DNA of 64,000 nucleotides from WLMZ01 sp037139095 (GCA_037139095.1 JBAXHD010000003.1:50104-114103), one strand, 5' to 3'; counted from the first letter of the stretch, positions 50,164 to 59,092 are shown. The notes: generated from the sequence alone by a model not told the origin. Program-made: numbers and translations.

Positions 50164-51423
50164 GTGGCGTCGCAGACCTTTCGTTCGTTGAGTGAGCGAA
50201 ATGCGCGGGTCTTCTTTCTCGGACTCTTGGTCTCGAACATCGGCAGTTGGCTGCAGCTCACCGCAATGTCGTTGTTGGTGTATCACCTCACTGGCAAAGC
50301 CACCGATGTTGGTCTGATCATTGCCACCCAGTTTCTGCCCACGCTGTTTCTGGGTGCGTGGGCTGGGGCCGTGGCCGATCGTGTGAATCGGCGCAAGATG
50401 ACCCTCATCACTCAGTCGTTGCTCACGGCGCAAGCGATGGTGTTGGGTCTGCTCAATCTCACCGGCCACATCGGGCTGCCAGCGATCTACACGTTGTCGT
50501 TTGCAGTGGGCATCATCAACGCGCTCGATAATCCGGCTCGGCGCGGTTTCGTCACCGAGCTTGTTGACCCCATCGATATTCCTAACGCGATGTCGCTCAA
50601 TACAGCAGTGATGACGGGTTCGAGAATCTTTGGGCCAGCGCTCGCCGCGGCGCTCACCAAGACCATCGGCACCGGTTGGTGCTTCATGATCAACGGCGTT
50701 TCGTTCTTCGCGATCTTGCTTGCGCTGCTCTCTATCGACATCAAGAAACTGCGGCCAGTAAAGGTGGCCAAGCGTGGTGGCACCCCCGTGCGCGACGCGC
50801 TGCGGTTTATTCGGGGCAACCCTCGCTTGCTGTTGGTGTTCAGCGTGCTCACCGTTGTGTCTACGTTCGCGTTCAACTACAACGTGAGCTTGGTTCGCCT
50901 TGCCGACAAACGGTTCGGCGACAAAGACCTGTTCGGATGGCTGCTGGCTTCGGTCAGCATTGGCAGCCTCATCGGGTCGTTGCGAACGGCCAAGTTGCAC
51001 TTGGTTTCGGTGCGCTATCTGCTCATCAACACGGCGGTGCTTGGCGCCAGCGGTGCTGCTCTGGCGTGGGCCCCAAACTTCTCTGTGGCGTTGCTCTTCG
51101 CCATCCCAACGGGCATTGGTGGAGCGGGCTTCATCGCCGCTACCAACTCGATTGCGCAGCAAGAGTGTCCGCCCGAGATGCGCAGCCGTTTGCTCGCGCT
51201 AATGGCCGTGGCGTTCTTGGGGTCAACCCCGATTGGTAGTCCAATCACTGGTCTGATTGGCGACCGAATTAGCGCTGAATGGAGCCTTGCCTATGGCAGC
51301 GTCATCACGCTGATCTGCGTGGGATTTGCGGCGCTCTTTCTCGCTCGATCCGGCGGCGGGCGCTTGTCTCGGTCACACTTCGAGGGTGACTCGCAGCAGC
51401 TCGATCATGTGGTTTCGCCGTGA
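50164..51423 (+). CDS. Major facilitator superfamily exporter (EntS-like)
   Basis: 419 residues from GTG 50164, with about twelve hydrophobic helices. The first part, RVFFLGLLVSNIGSWLQLTAMSLLVYHLTGKATDVGLIIATQFLPTLFLGAWAGAVADRVNRRKMTL, is typical of the MFS_3/EntS group, with the D-R-x-x-R-R-K loop between helices 2 and 3. Relatives export siderophores or drugs. No siderophore genes are nearby, so the substrate is open. The gene ends inside the start of the photolyase gene, a 38-base overlap. Confidence 0.9.
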   Translation: MASQTFRSLSERNARVFFLGLLVSNIGSWLQLTAMSLLVYHLTGKATDVGLIIATQFLPTLFLGAWAGAVADRVNRRKMTLITQSLLTAQAMVLGLLNLTGHIGLPAIYTLSFAVGIINALDNPARRGFVTELVDPIDIPNAMSLNTAVMTGSRIFGPALAAALTKTIGTGWCFMINGVSFFAILLALLSIDIKKLRPVKVAKRGGTPVRDALRFIRGNPRLLLVFSVLTVVSTFAFNYNVSLVRLADKRFGDKDLFGWLLASVSIGSLIGSLRTAKLHLVSVRYLLINTAVLGASGAALAWAPNFSVALLFAIPTGIGGAGFIAATNSIAQQECPPEMRSRLLALMAVAFLGSTPIGSPITGLIGDRISAEWSLAYGSVITLICVGFAALFLARSGGGRLSRSHFEGDSQQLDHVVSP

Positions 51424-52747
51424 CCTTCGCCTGAGCGATCATCCCGCGCTCGCGTACGCGGCGCGTGACAACAACGAAGTCGTACCGCTGTTTGTGATCG
51501 ACCCTGCGCTGGTGCGTCACAGCGGCCAGCCGCGGCTGGCATTTATGTACCGATCGCTCCGCGCACTCAATCACTCGATGGGCGGCGAACTCGTTGTACG
51601 GCATGGCGACCCGAAGGTTGTTCTTGCCGAACTCGCAGCCGAAACCGGCTCGATCGAAGTTGTGGTCACGCGTGACTACGCACCTTACGGACGCGAGCGA
51701 GATGCAGCTGTGGCCGCAGCGCTTGCTGCGCAACAGGTCTCTTTCGTTGGTAAAGGCTCGCAATACGCAGTAGCGCCCGGGGGAGTGCTCAAAGCCGACG
51801 GCACCCCCTATGCGGTGTTTACTCCGTTTCGGCGCACGTGGAATCAACACGGCTGGACAATGCCTGGCGATGTTGTGGCGGCCAACTGGAGCGGCGCTCA
51901 ACGCTGGCGTTGCGAACCGATCCCTCACGACCCCGAACTGCAGTGCACCTTGCCCGCAGCGGGCGAGGACGCAGCGCATGCTCGTTGGGACGAGTTCGTC
52001 GTGTCGGGCCTCGACACGTATGACCAGACCCGAAATTTTCCTGCTGTCGAGGGCACCAGCATGATGAGCGCGTATCTGCGCTGGGGTCAGGTGCATCCAC
52101 GGCAACTGCTTGCAGACCTAGGCGATAGCGCCGATCATGAGACCTTCCGCAGTGAGTTGGCGTGGCGCGATTTCTACGCCGATGTGTTGTTCCGCTCGCC
52201 GCAGAGCGCTCGTCAGAATCTGCAATCCAAGATGGACGCCATTCGGCTCGACAGCGACCACGCTGCCCGCGAGCGCTTCGAACTGTGGGCCACCGGATGC
52301 ACCGGCTATCCATTGGTCGATGCCGGCATGCGTCAGTTGTTGGCAACCGGATGGATGCACAATCGTGTTCGCATGATCGTGGCCAGCTTCTTGGTGAAAG
52401 ATCTGCACTTGCCATGGCAGTGGGGTGCTCGCCATTTCATGCGCCATCTCGTCGACGGCGACCTGGCCTCGAACCAACACGGATGGCAATGGGCGGCAGG
52501 CACCGGCACCGACGCAGCTCCGTACTTTCGCGTGTTTAACCCCACTGCTCAAAGCAAGCGGTTCGACCCAGACGGCCACTACATCCGTCGGTGGGTGCCC
52601 GAACTTTCATCGCTGGCCGCCGCGCAGATACACGAGCCGTGGACCTCGGCGCTCTCGTTGGAGGGCCACATTCGTCAGCCGATGGTTGACCATGCTGTCG
52701 AACGAGCCGACACATTGAGCCGTTACCAAGTGGCGATGAAACGCTAG
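51386..52747 (+). CDS. phr: Deoxyribodipyrimidine photolyase (class I CPD type)
   Basis: 453 residues if begun at GTG 51386 (VTRSSSIMWFRRDLRLSD), chosen because the first beta strand needs residues before MWFRRDLR; ATG 51407 is an alternative. The N-terminal antenna-binding domain has the family start; the FAD domain shows ELAWRDFYADVL, WATGCTGYPLVDAGMRQLLATGWMHNRVRMIVASFLVKDL and the terminal HGWQWAAGTGTDAAPYFRVFNPTAQSKRFDPDGHYIRRWVPEL. It repairs UV-induced cyclobutane dimers with blue light. Suggests life in lit surface water or soil. Confidence 0.95.
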   Translation: MTRSSSIMWFRRDLRLSDHPALAYAARDNNEVVPLFVIDPALVRHSGQPRLAFMYRSLRALNHSMGGELVVRHGDPKVVLAELAAETGSIEVVVTRDYAPYGRERDAAVAAALAAQQVSFVGKGSQYAVAPGGVLKADGTPYAVFTPFRRTWNQHGWTMPGDVVAANWSGAQRWRCEPIPHDPELQCTLPAAGEDAAHARWDEFVVSGLDTYDQTRNFPAVEGTSMMSAYLRWGQVHPRQLLADLGDSADHETFRSELAWRDFYADVLFRSPQSARQNLQSKMDAIRLDSDHAARERFELWATGCTGYPLVDAGMRQLLATGWMHNRVRMIVASFLVKDLHLPWQWGARHFMRHLVDGDLASNQHGWQWAAGTGTDAAPYFRVFNPTAQSKRFDPDGHYIRRWVPELSSLAAAQIHEPWTSALSLEGHIRQPMVDHAVERADTLSRYQVAMKR

Positions 52748-52760
52748 CCTTTCACTACTG

Positions 52761-53756
52761 ATGCTCGACGAACGTAAGACCGCCATTCTCAGAGCCGTTG
52801 TAGAGGAATACGTCACTACCGCGCAGCCCGTTGGATCCACCCATATTGCTGACGCGCCCGGTGTGCAAGTGTCCTCGGCAACCGTGCGTCACGACATGGC
52901 CGTGCTCGAGCAAGAAGGCTTTCTGGTACAGCCGCACACCTCGGCGGGGCGCATTCCTACCGACAAGGGCTATCGCTTCTTTGTCGACGGCCTTGCTCCC
53001 AACGGCACGCTCGACGCACTAGCGGCCCAGCAGGTTGGCAACTTCTTCGACCGGGCCCATGGTCGCCTCGAAGAACTGCTGTCGCATACCAGCAACCTGC
53101 TCGCCGACCTCACGCACTACGCGGCCGTTGTCGTCGGTCCAAGCGCCCAGGCCGCCGTGGTTCGTTCGGTGCAAGTGGTGGGCCTGTCGCCACATATCGC
53201 AATGGTTGTGGCCGTGCTTTCCAACGGGCAGGTCGAGAATCAGACCATCGAACTCGACAGCGACTCGACCGAGGTTCGTCTGGCCAACGCCACTGCTCAC
53301 TTGCGGGCGGCGATGATCGGCAACACGCTCGGCTCGGCCGTACTGAGCCTTTCGTCGGGCGATGCCGACGTCGACAACCTATGCAGCAAGGCCCTCGCGG
53401 CGCTGCGGCGAGTGGGCGACGACAATCCGGTTTTTGTGGGCGGTGCCGCTTCGGTTGCAAATTCGTTCGACGCCGTCGATGTCGTGCGCTCGGTACTCAC
53501 CACACTCGAGCAGCAGTACGTGGTTGTGTCGCTTGTGCGCGATGTCATCGACCGCGGTCTATCGGTTGCCATTGGTGCCGAGCATGGCCTCGAGCCTCTG
53601 GTGTCGTGTTCGGTGGTGGTGAAATCGGTGGTTGTCGAAGGCGAGCGCCTCGGCACCGTCGGAGTGCTTGGCCCCACCCGTATGAACTATCCGCAGGCAC
53701 TTGCCACCGTCGACGTTGTCAGCGATCGCCTCGGTCGGCGTTTGGCAGAAGGCTGA
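52761..53756 (+). CDS. hrcA: Heat-inducible transcription repressor HrcA
   Basis: 331 residues. The winged-helix N-terminus ERKTAILRAVVEEYVTTAQPVGSTHIADAPGVQVSSATVRHDMAVLEQEGFLVQPHTSAGRIPTDKGYRFFVD is diagnostic; the rest is the GAF-like dimerisation region. HrcA binds CIRCE operators before groE or dnaK operons. No CIRCE element lies before this gene and no groE or dnaK genes are in the window. dnaJ follows 5 bases later and rsmE overlaps dnaJ, forming a hrcA-dnaJ-rsmE operon. Confidence 0.97.
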   Translation: MLDERKTAILRAVVEEYVTTAQPVGSTHIADAPGVQVSSATVRHDMAVLEQEGFLVQPHTSAGRIPTDKGYRFFVDGLAPNGTLDALAAQQVGNFFDRAHGRLEELLSHTSNLLADLTHYAAVVVGPSAQAAVVRSVQVVGLSPHIAMVVAVLSNGQVENQTIELDSDSTEVRLANATAHLRAAMIGNTLGSAVLSLSSGDADVDNLCSKALAALRRVGDDNPVFVGGAASVANSFDAVDVVRSVLTTLEQQYVVVSLVRDVIDRGLSVAIGAEHGLEPLVSCSVVVKSVVVEGERLGTVGVLGPTRMNYPQALATVDVVSDRLGRRLAEG

Positions 53757-53761
53757 AAGCA

Positions 53762-54889
53762 ATGGCCGATTTTTACGAACTACTCGGCGTCTCTCGCAAC
53801 GCCACGCCCGAAGACCTGAAGAAGGCCTACCGCAAGAAGGCTCGCGAGTTGCACCCCGATGCGCGCCCCGACGATGCCGAATCTGAGGCGTTGTTCAAAG
53901 AGGTAGCCCGGGCCTACGAAACGCTCAGTGACCCCGATAGCCGCGCCCGCTACGACCGCTTCGGCGAGTCGGGCCTTGGCGGCGCCGGTGGTGGGGGCGA
54001 CGGCTTTGGTGGTGCTGGTGGCGGCCTCGGCGACTTGTTCGACGCATTCTTCGGTGGCGGCGGGTCACCGTTTGGTGGCGGTCGTGGCGGACCCTCCGGC
54101 CCGCCCCGTGGGCAAGACCTCGAAGTTGTCGCCGACCTTTCGTTCGAACAAGCCGTGTTCGGCGCCAACGTGCCTGTCACGTTGCGCACTGCGGTGGCAT
54201 GCACCGACTGCAGTGGCACAGGTGCCGGCTCGGGTACGCAGCCAGTTACGTGCAGCGAATGCAACGGCCGCGGTCAGGTGCAACGGGTTCGTCAAAGCCT
54301 GCTCGGGCAGATGGTTTCTACTGGGCCGTGCCCGCGTTGCAACGGCATGGGTCAGATCGTGGTCACGCCGTGTCAGTCATGCAGCGGCGATGGACGCATT
54401 GTTACCGACAAGACCTATCAGGTCGACGTGCCTGCCGGTGTCGACACCGGATCCACCTTGCGGCTCACCGGCCGCGGAGCCGCTGGCCCTCGCGGCGGCG
54501 CACAAGGCGACCTCTATGTGCATATCCGCGTGGCGCGTCACGACCGTTACCGACGCGAAGACATCAATCTGGTTACCGACTTCCCTGTCTCTATTGCGCA
54601 GGCTGCGTTGGGCACCAGGTTCATGCTCGCCACCCTCGATGGCGACGAAGAACTCGAGATCCCGCCAGGCACCCAGCACGGACGCGAATTCGTTTTGCGC
54701 GGCCGTGGTGTTCAGCGCCTACAGGGTCGTGGGCGTGGCGATCTCATCGTGCGGGTCAACGTTCAGGTGCCTACCAAACTCACCGACGACGAAGCCGAAT
54801 TGCTTCGGTTGTTCGCCGAGAGTCGCGGCGAGTTGGTCGAACCGCACGAGAAGGGCATCTTCTCGCGCATCAAGTCGGCCTTTTCGTGA
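53762..54889 (+). CDS. dnaJ: Chaperone DnaJ (Hsp40)
   Basis: 375 residues from ATG 53762. J-domain with the HPD motif (ARELHPDARPD) at about residue 33, a Gly-rich linker, a zinc-finger domain with four CxxCxGxG repeats (CTDCSGTG, CSECNGRG, CPRCNGMG, CQSCSGDG) and the C-terminal substrate-binding region. It stimulates DnaK ATPase. All eight zinc cysteines are present. This is the dnaJ2-type copy that pairs with hrcA in Actinobacteria. The stop overlaps rsmE by 4 bases (GTGA). Confidence 0.97.
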   Translation: MADFYELLGVSRNATPEDLKKAYRKKARELHPDARPDDAESEALFKEVARAYETLSDPDSRARYDRFGESGLGGAGGGGDGFGGAGGGLGDLFDAFFGGGGSPFGGGRGGPSGPPRGQDLEVVADLSFEQAVFGANVPVTLRTAVACTDCSGTGAGSGTQPVTCSECNGRGQVQRVRQSLLGQMVSTGPCPRCNGMGQIVVTPCQSCSGDGRIVTDKTYQVDVPAGVDTGSTLRLTGRGAAGPRGGAQGDLYVHIRVARHDRYRREDINLVTDFPVSIAQAALGTRFMLATLDGDEELEIPPGTQHGREFVLRGRGVQRLQGRGRGDLIVRVNVQVPTKLTDDEAELLRLFAESRGELVEPHEKGIFSRIKSAFS

Positions 54890-55575
54890 ATCCACTGCTG
54901 CGCCGTTCCGCGGCGCACGTGTTTGTCTCTTCGCTGCTCACTCCAACGCTCAACTCCGACGACCAGCATCATCTGGCGCGTGTGCTTCGGTTGCGAGCCG
55001 GCGAATCAGTGTCGGTCAGCGATGGCCAAGGCCGGTGGCGCATCTGCCGTTTCGTGAGCGCCGACGTGCTCGAGCCCGACACCGAGATCGAACTTGTCGA
55101 ACGTTCTGCCCCCGAGATCACGATTGGGTTCGCGCTACCCAAGGGCGACCGGCCCGAGTGGATTGTGCAAAAGCTCACCGAGATCGGCGTCGATCATGTT
55201 GTGGTGCTGCATGCCGAACGAAGCGTTGTGCGGTGGGAGCCCGATCGGGCCGAACGAAACATCGCCAAACTTGTCAAAGTAGCGCGAGAGGCCTCAATGC
55301 AAAGCCGGCGGGTGTGGCTGCCCACTGTGGCGGGGCCGCTGCGTGCCGATCAGTTGGCTGGCGGCTCTGTTTCGCTCGCCGAGCCCGACGGCGACACCCT
55401 CACGTTGGCTGCCTCAACGGTGCTGATTGGTCCCGAGGGAGGTTGGACGCCCGCCGAACTTGGGCTCGTTGCCAGCCACGTAAGCCTCGGAAATTCGATC
55501 TTGCGGGTCGAAACCGCAGCACTGGTGGCCGCTGCGAACTTGAGCGCACTGCGTGATCATCGGGCCACCAACTGA
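54886..55575 (+). CDS. rsmE: 16S rRNA m3U1498 methyltransferase
   Basis: 229 residues from GTG 54886. The SPOUT-fold knot is seen in VLIGPEGGWTPAELGLVASHVSLGNSILRVETAALVAAANL, with the N-terminal PUA-like part RSAAHVFVSSLLTPTLNSDDQHHLARVLRLRAGESVSVSDGQGRWR. It methylates N3 of U1498 in the 30S subunit. Translationally coupled to dnaJ. Its stop lies 40 bases before the promoter of the bldD-like gene. Confidence 0.95.
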   Translation: MNPLLRRSAAHVFVSSLLTPTLNSDDQHHLARVLRLRAGESVSVSDGQGRWRICRFVSADVLEPDTEIELVERSAPEITIGFALPKGDRPEWIVQKLTEIGVDHVVVLHAERSVVRWEPDRAERNIAKLVKVAREASMQSRRVWLPTVAGPLRADQLAGGSVSLAEPDGDTLTLAASTVLIGPEGGWTPAELGLVASHVSLGNSILRVETAALVAAANLSALRDHRATN

Positions 55576-55615
55576 GAGAATTTTGGCAACGAACGTCGAT
55601 TCTGGCCACAAACTG

Positions 55616-55644
55616 TTGCAAATTACTTCGGAGTGTGGTTGAAT
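55616..55644 (+). promoter_or_regulatory. Promoter of the bldD-like gene, -35 TTGCAA and -10 TTGAAT
   Basis: TTGCAA at 55616-55621 and TTGAAT at 55639-55644 are separated by exactly 17 bases, the optimal spacing. Each matches the vegetative consensus at four of six positions. The -10 lies inside the palindrome at 55629-55656, as in repressed promoters. Confidence 0.55.
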
Positions 55645-55656
55645 CATCACACTCCG
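55629..55656. promoter_or_regulatory. Operator-like inverted repeat before the bldD-like gene
   Basis: CGGAGTGTG (55629-55637) and CACACTCCG (55648-55656) are exact inverted repeats with a 10-base spacer. The AGTG...CACT character recalls Streptomyces BldD boxes (AGTGA-N-TCAC type). It covers the -10 element of the promoter, so autorepression by the BldD homologue is a reasonable inference. Confidence 0.55.
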
Positions 55657-55697
55657 GTTAAAACGTCACGGCGGACGTCGCAGGATGAAGGGTGTTG

Positions 55698-56225
55698 ATG
55701 ATGCGAGAGTTTGATGATGACGAGGTTTCGTCGTCTCCCTACAGTCGAAAAGTTGGCGAGCGACTGCGTGTCATTCGACGTCAGAAGCGGCTCAGTCTGC
55801 AAGATGTAGAGGCCACGTCCAAAGACGAGTTCAAGGCCAGCGTGCTGGGCGCCTACGAGCGTGGCGAGCGGGCCATCTCGGTGCCTCGCCTCGAGCGTTT
55901 GGCAGCGTTCTACAACGTGCCAGTCGAGCAACTTCTGCCTCGCGACGAGCAAAGTGTCGACAACGAAAAGGTCGACGAAGGTATTGCCGGCCGCAAGTTG
56001 CCGGTAGATCTCGTGAAGTTGTCGCAGCTTTCTGGGCAGCCGTTCGAGATGTTGTCGCGCTTCATGCGCATGATCCAGGTTCAGCGCCAAGACTTCAACG
56101 GCAAGGTCCTCACCATTCGCGGCGACGACGCACGCGCCATTGCGGCCATGCTCGATGTGCCAGTGGACCAAGTTGGTCAGCGTCTCGATGCGCTCGATCT
56201 GCTTGTTCACCCCAGCGGCGGCTGA
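55698..56225 (+). CDS. bldD: BldD-family cyclic-di-GMP-responsive transcription regulator
   Basis: 175 residues from ATG 55698 (AAGG ribosome site 6 bases upstream). The HTH_3/Xre-like N-terminus (YSRKVGERLRVIRRQKRLSLQDVEATSKDEFKASVLGAYERGERAISVPRLERLAAFYNVPVEQLLP) matches BldD. Residues 130-144 read RQD, eight residues, RGDD, exactly the RxD-X8-RxxD motif that binds tetrameric cyclic-di-GMP in Streptomyces BldD. It is therefore likely a repressor of developmental or stationary genes controlled by c-di-GMP. No c-di-GMP synthase lies in the window. Confidence 0.9.
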   Translation: MMREFDDDEVSSSPYSRKVGERLRVIRRQKRLSLQDVEATSKDEFKASVLGAYERGERAISVPRLERLAAFYNVPVEQLLPRDEQSVDNEKVDEGIAGRKLPVDLVKLSQLSGQPFEMLSRFMRMIQVQRQDFNGKVLTIRGDDARAIAAMLDVPVDQVGQRLDALDLLVHPSGG

Positions 56226-56254
56226 GTCCGTTCTGTTCACAGCTCGCCGCACCA

Positions 56255-57319
56255 ATGTCTGACGTGTTCGGCGCGTATGTGCACATCCCGTTTTGTTCAA
56301 AACGTTGCGACTATTGCGCGTTCGCTACGTTCACCGACCGTCACCATCTCATCGATACGTACCTTGAGGCCCTGCTCAGCGATATAGCGGGCCACGTTCG
56401 CGCCGGTATGCCCGTGTGCGACACCATCTTTGTCGGGGGAGGCACACCAACGTTGGTGCCTCCTTCAGCGTTGGCTCGTGTGATCGCCACTATTCCTCGA
56501 AGCGCAACCGCCGAGGTCACGGTCGAGTGCAATCCCGACGATGTCACGCCCGAGATGATGCGCATCTACGCCGACGCTGGCGTGAACCGCATCAGTATCG
56601 GTGTGCAGTCGATGGTGCCCGAAGTGCTCGTGTCGTTGGGCCGCACGCATCTGCCAGCCAACGTCACCCGCGCCGTCGACGCGGTGCGGTCGAGCGGCAT
56701 CGGCACCTTCAATCTCGATCTCATTTACGGCGGTGCAGGCGAACGCCTGGTTGATTGGGAGCGCACGCTCACTGGAGCGCTGGCGCTCGATCCGCCGCAT
56801 GTGTCGGCCTACGCGCTCACCATCGAGGCGGGCACGCCGCTGGCATCGCAGCCCGAGCGTCATCCCGACGACGACGATCTCGCCGACAAGTACGAAATGG
56901 CCGACGACATGCTGGCCGCCGGGGGATTGCTGAATTACGAGGTCAGCAACTGGGCTCGTCTCGGTCACGAGTGCCGTCACAACCTGCTGTATTGGCACCA
57001 GAGTGACTATCAGGGCTTCGGGTGCGCTGCGCACTCACACATCGCCGGGCGCCGTTTCTGGAACGTGCGCACGCCTGATCGGTATATCGATCTTGTTCAG
57101 GCCAACGAGTCGCCCGAGTCCGCCGGCGAAGAACTCGATGCCAAGGCGCGTCGCATTGAAGGGCTGCAGTTGCAGCTGCGTCTTCGCGAGGGCGTGCCGT
57201 TCGAAGCGCTCGATGGCGATGCGTTGCCTGGTGTTGTGGAGTTACGCGACAACCGGTGGGTGCTCACCCAGCGAGGACGGCTGATGGCCAACGACGTGTC
57301 GCTGCGCCTCAAGGACTAG
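56255..57319 (+). CDS. hemW: Radical SAM heme chaperone HemW
   Basis: 354 residues. The radical SAM cluster CSKRCDYC (CxxxCxxC) with the following Cys-adjacent FAT is near residue 15, then IFVGGGTPTLVPP, VTVECNPDDVTPEMM, GVNRISIGVQSM and the C-terminal HemN-like region NYEVSNWARLGHECRHNLLYWHQSDYQGFGCAAHSH. HemW hands heme to membrane enzymes and is distinct from HemN, which requires further cysteine motifs. The gene follows the bldD-like gene by 29 bases and may be co-transcribed. Confidence 0.95.
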   Translation: MSDVFGAYVHIPFCSKRCDYCAFATFTDRHHLIDTYLEALLSDIAGHVRAGMPVCDTIFVGGGTPTLVPPSALARVIATIPRSATAEVTVECNPDDVTPEMMRIYADAGVNRISIGVQSMVPEVLVSLGRTHLPANVTRAVDAVRSSGIGTFNLDLIYGGAGERLVDWERTLTGALALDPPHVSAYALTIEAGTPLASQPERHPDDDDLADKYEMADDMLAAGGLLNYEVSNWARLGHECRHNLLYWHQSDYQGFGCAAHSHIAGRRFWNVRTPDRYIDLVQANESPESAGEELDAKARRIEGLQLQLRLREGVPFEALDGDALPGVVELRDNRWVLTQRGRLMANDVSLRLKD

Positions 57320-57341
57320 TTGTGCTTGCGGCGTAAACGGC

Positions 57342-57908
57342 TCACAGGTTTTCGATGAGCATGATTGCGGCGAACACGAAGAACGAAATGGCTGCGCCGA
57401 TGCGCACAGCGCGTTCGGGCAGGCGAGCGCCGAGTAAGCGCCCCACAACGATGGCGAGTCCGTCGGCCAGAACCATGCCCACTGTGGATCCGAGCCACGT
57501 GCCAAAGACGCCATAGTGAGTAGCAAGGGTGATGGTGGCCAACATCGTTTTGTCGCCGAGCTCGGCAAGAAAGAACACGCTGCCCACCGTAAGAATCGTG
57601 TTGCGCGCTGGCTTGTTGGCGCGCTCGATGTCGTCGCTGGTGAGCTTGTCGCCGCGAAGGGTCCACACCCCAAACGCCACAAAGGCAAAAGCGGCGACGA
57701 TGGTGATGGCTCGTGTGGGTAACGCCGCTCCAACCACAGCGCCCACGAAGACCGACACGGCGTGCACGATGGCGGTGGCAAGCGTGATGCCAATCATCAC
57801 CGGCATGGTCTTGAAGCGGGTCGCGAATGCCAGCGCCATCAATTGCGACTTGTCGCCGAGCTCGGCCACAAAGATCACGCCGAAGCTCACGAAGAACGCT
57901 GTCAACAT
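57342..57908 (-). CDS. GDT1/TMEM165-family (UPF0016) cation transporter
   Basis: 188 residues, six hydrophobic helices in two repeats, each carrying the family motif ELGDK (VAELGDKSQ in the first repeat, LAELGDKTM in the second). Bacterial members such as MneA/Mnx export manganese; others handle calcium. It may work against the metal importer at 14.4-17 kb but this is inference. Converges with hemW. The leader between it and the tRNA was searched for a yybP-ykoY manganese riboswitch and none was recognised. Confidence 0.92.
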   Translation of the reverse strand: MLTAFFVSFGVIFVAELGDKSQLMALAFATRFKTMPVMIGITLATAIVHAVSVFVGAVVGAALPTRAITIVAAFAFVAFGVWTLRGDKLTSDDIERANKPARNTILTVGSVFFLAELGDKTMLATITLATHYGVFGTWLGSTVGMVLADGLAIVVGRLLGARLPERAVRIGAAISFFVFAAIMLIENL

Positions 57909-58104
57909 CTGTTCAACTCAGTTCACTCCCGCCGAAGCGGTTGTCGAGGGCGGCGCGCCGCATGTGAGTGGCGGCAGCGCGTCGGGGTCAGTGGGCCAAC
58001 GTATCAGCTGACAAATGTAGGCAGGAGGTCCCGGAATTCAGCTGATATAGTTCTGCTCGCTGTAAGTACGAATGCTGGCCACTTGGCCGGTGATTACATC
58101 TTGC

Positions 58105-58178
58105 GGGCGCGTAGCTCAGTTGGTTAGAGCGCCACCATGACACGGTGGAGGTCCCGGGTTCGAGCCCCGTCGTGCCCA
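58105..58178 (+). tRNA. tRNA-Val (anticodon GAC)
   Basis: 74 bases. The acceptor GGGCGCG pairs with CGTGCCC; D-arm GTAGCTCAGTTGGTTAGAGC; anticodon stem CCACC/GGTGG with loop ATGACAC giving anticodon GAC; T-arm CCGGGTTCGAGCCCCGT. Discriminator A at 58178. CCA is not encoded. Reads GUC and GUU valine codons. Confidence 0.95.
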
Positions 58179-58215
58179 CTACAAAACCCTTGCTCTGCAA
58201 GGCGTTGCGGTGTGG

Positions 58216-59085
58216 CTAGCTCGTCCAGTGCTCGTTGATAAACGACTTGAGCACCTCGAAATACTTGTCGGGCTCGTCGCGATAGATGCCGTGCCCAGAG
58301 TTGGCGAAGCTCTCGAAGCGAACAAACTGCTGCGGCATCGCTGCGGCCATGCGCCGTGCATCAACCACCGGAGTCACGGGGTCAAGGTCGCCAGCCATCA
58401 CGAGCACCGGATCAGCCACCATGGCGAGCTCGGGCAGCAGGTTGAGAGCGGCGCCTTCATGGTGATTGAAATGAGTGAGCACATCGTCGTTGCGAACGGT
58501 GCGCTGGCCAGCAAATGGGTTCACGTCGTTCTGCGTGTACAAAGGCCCGCAGACCTTCACGTAACGGCGAGCCATCTTGGCCATCGTTGGTTCGTCGGGG
58601 GCATTCCAGAACTCAAGGGCCACGTCTCTAGCCTCGGGGCCACCGAGTTGTTCGAACATGTCGAACATCGCTGAGCGGTCGTGATCTGAGCGCGTGCTGT
58701 TCAAGATGATGCCGCTCGCGAAACCCGGATGGCGCGACGCCAAACGCTGAGCGACGAATCCACCAAAGGACAGTCCGAGGATGAACGGCTTGTCGATGCC
58801 AAGCGTTTCGCATAGCGACACTGCATCATCAGCCCACTGATCGAGCGTCCAGGTGTCGGGTGTGCTCCAATCGCTGCGGCCTTGCCCGCGGTGGTCGTAA
58901 TACAACACCTGGCACGTATCGGTCATTGCCTCGAACGCTGGCTTAAAGGTGTTGTGGTCGCCGCCAGGGCCACCGTGCATCAGCACCAGCGTTGGACGGG
59001 CGCGCATTGAGTCGCCGTCGGCAATCAGGCCTTGGCCATCGATGTCAAACCAGATGCTGGTGTCGGTTCCAATCGCAACTTTCAT
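58216..59085 (-). CDS. Alpha/beta hydrolase, proline-iminopeptidase-like
   Basis: 289 residues from ATG 59085 (MKVAIGTDTSIW). VLMHGGPGGDHNTFKPAF gives the HGGPGG oxyanion loop typical of prolyl aminopeptidases and related lactone or amide hydrolases. Nucleophile in FILGLSFGGFVAQRLA, Asp in VMAGDLDPVTP and His in SGHGIYRDEPD. TAAGGT is 7 bases before the ATG, a leaderless signature. Its substrate is not predicted. A single-gene unit. Confidence 0.9.
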   Translation of the reverse strand: MKVAIGTDTSIWFDIDGQGLIADGDSMRARPTLVLMHGGPGGDHNTFKPAFEAMTDTCQVLYYDHRGQGRSDWSTPDTWTLDQWADDAVSLCETLGIDKPFILGLSFGGFVAQRLASRHPGFASGIILNSTRSDHDRSAMFDMFEQLGGPEARDVALEFWNAPDEPTMAKMARRYVKVCGPLYTQNDVNPFAGQRTVRNDDVLTHFNHHEGAALNLLPELAMVADPVLVMAGDLDPVTPVVDARRMAAAMPQQFVRFESFANSGHGIYRDEPDKYFEVLKSFINEHWTS

Positions 59086-59092
59086 GTGCGCA

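Noticed and set aside
53928..55556. 542-codon rightward frame overlapping dnaJ and rsmE
   Set aside because: Its composition (Arg, Ser and Ala rich without motifs) is that of an alternative frame of two well-supported genes.
57909..58104. Possible yybP-ykoY manganese riboswitch in the leader of the GDT1-type gene
   Set aside because: The family motif fits a manganese exporter, but I could not find the conserved loop sequences of that riboswitch in the minus-strand leader.
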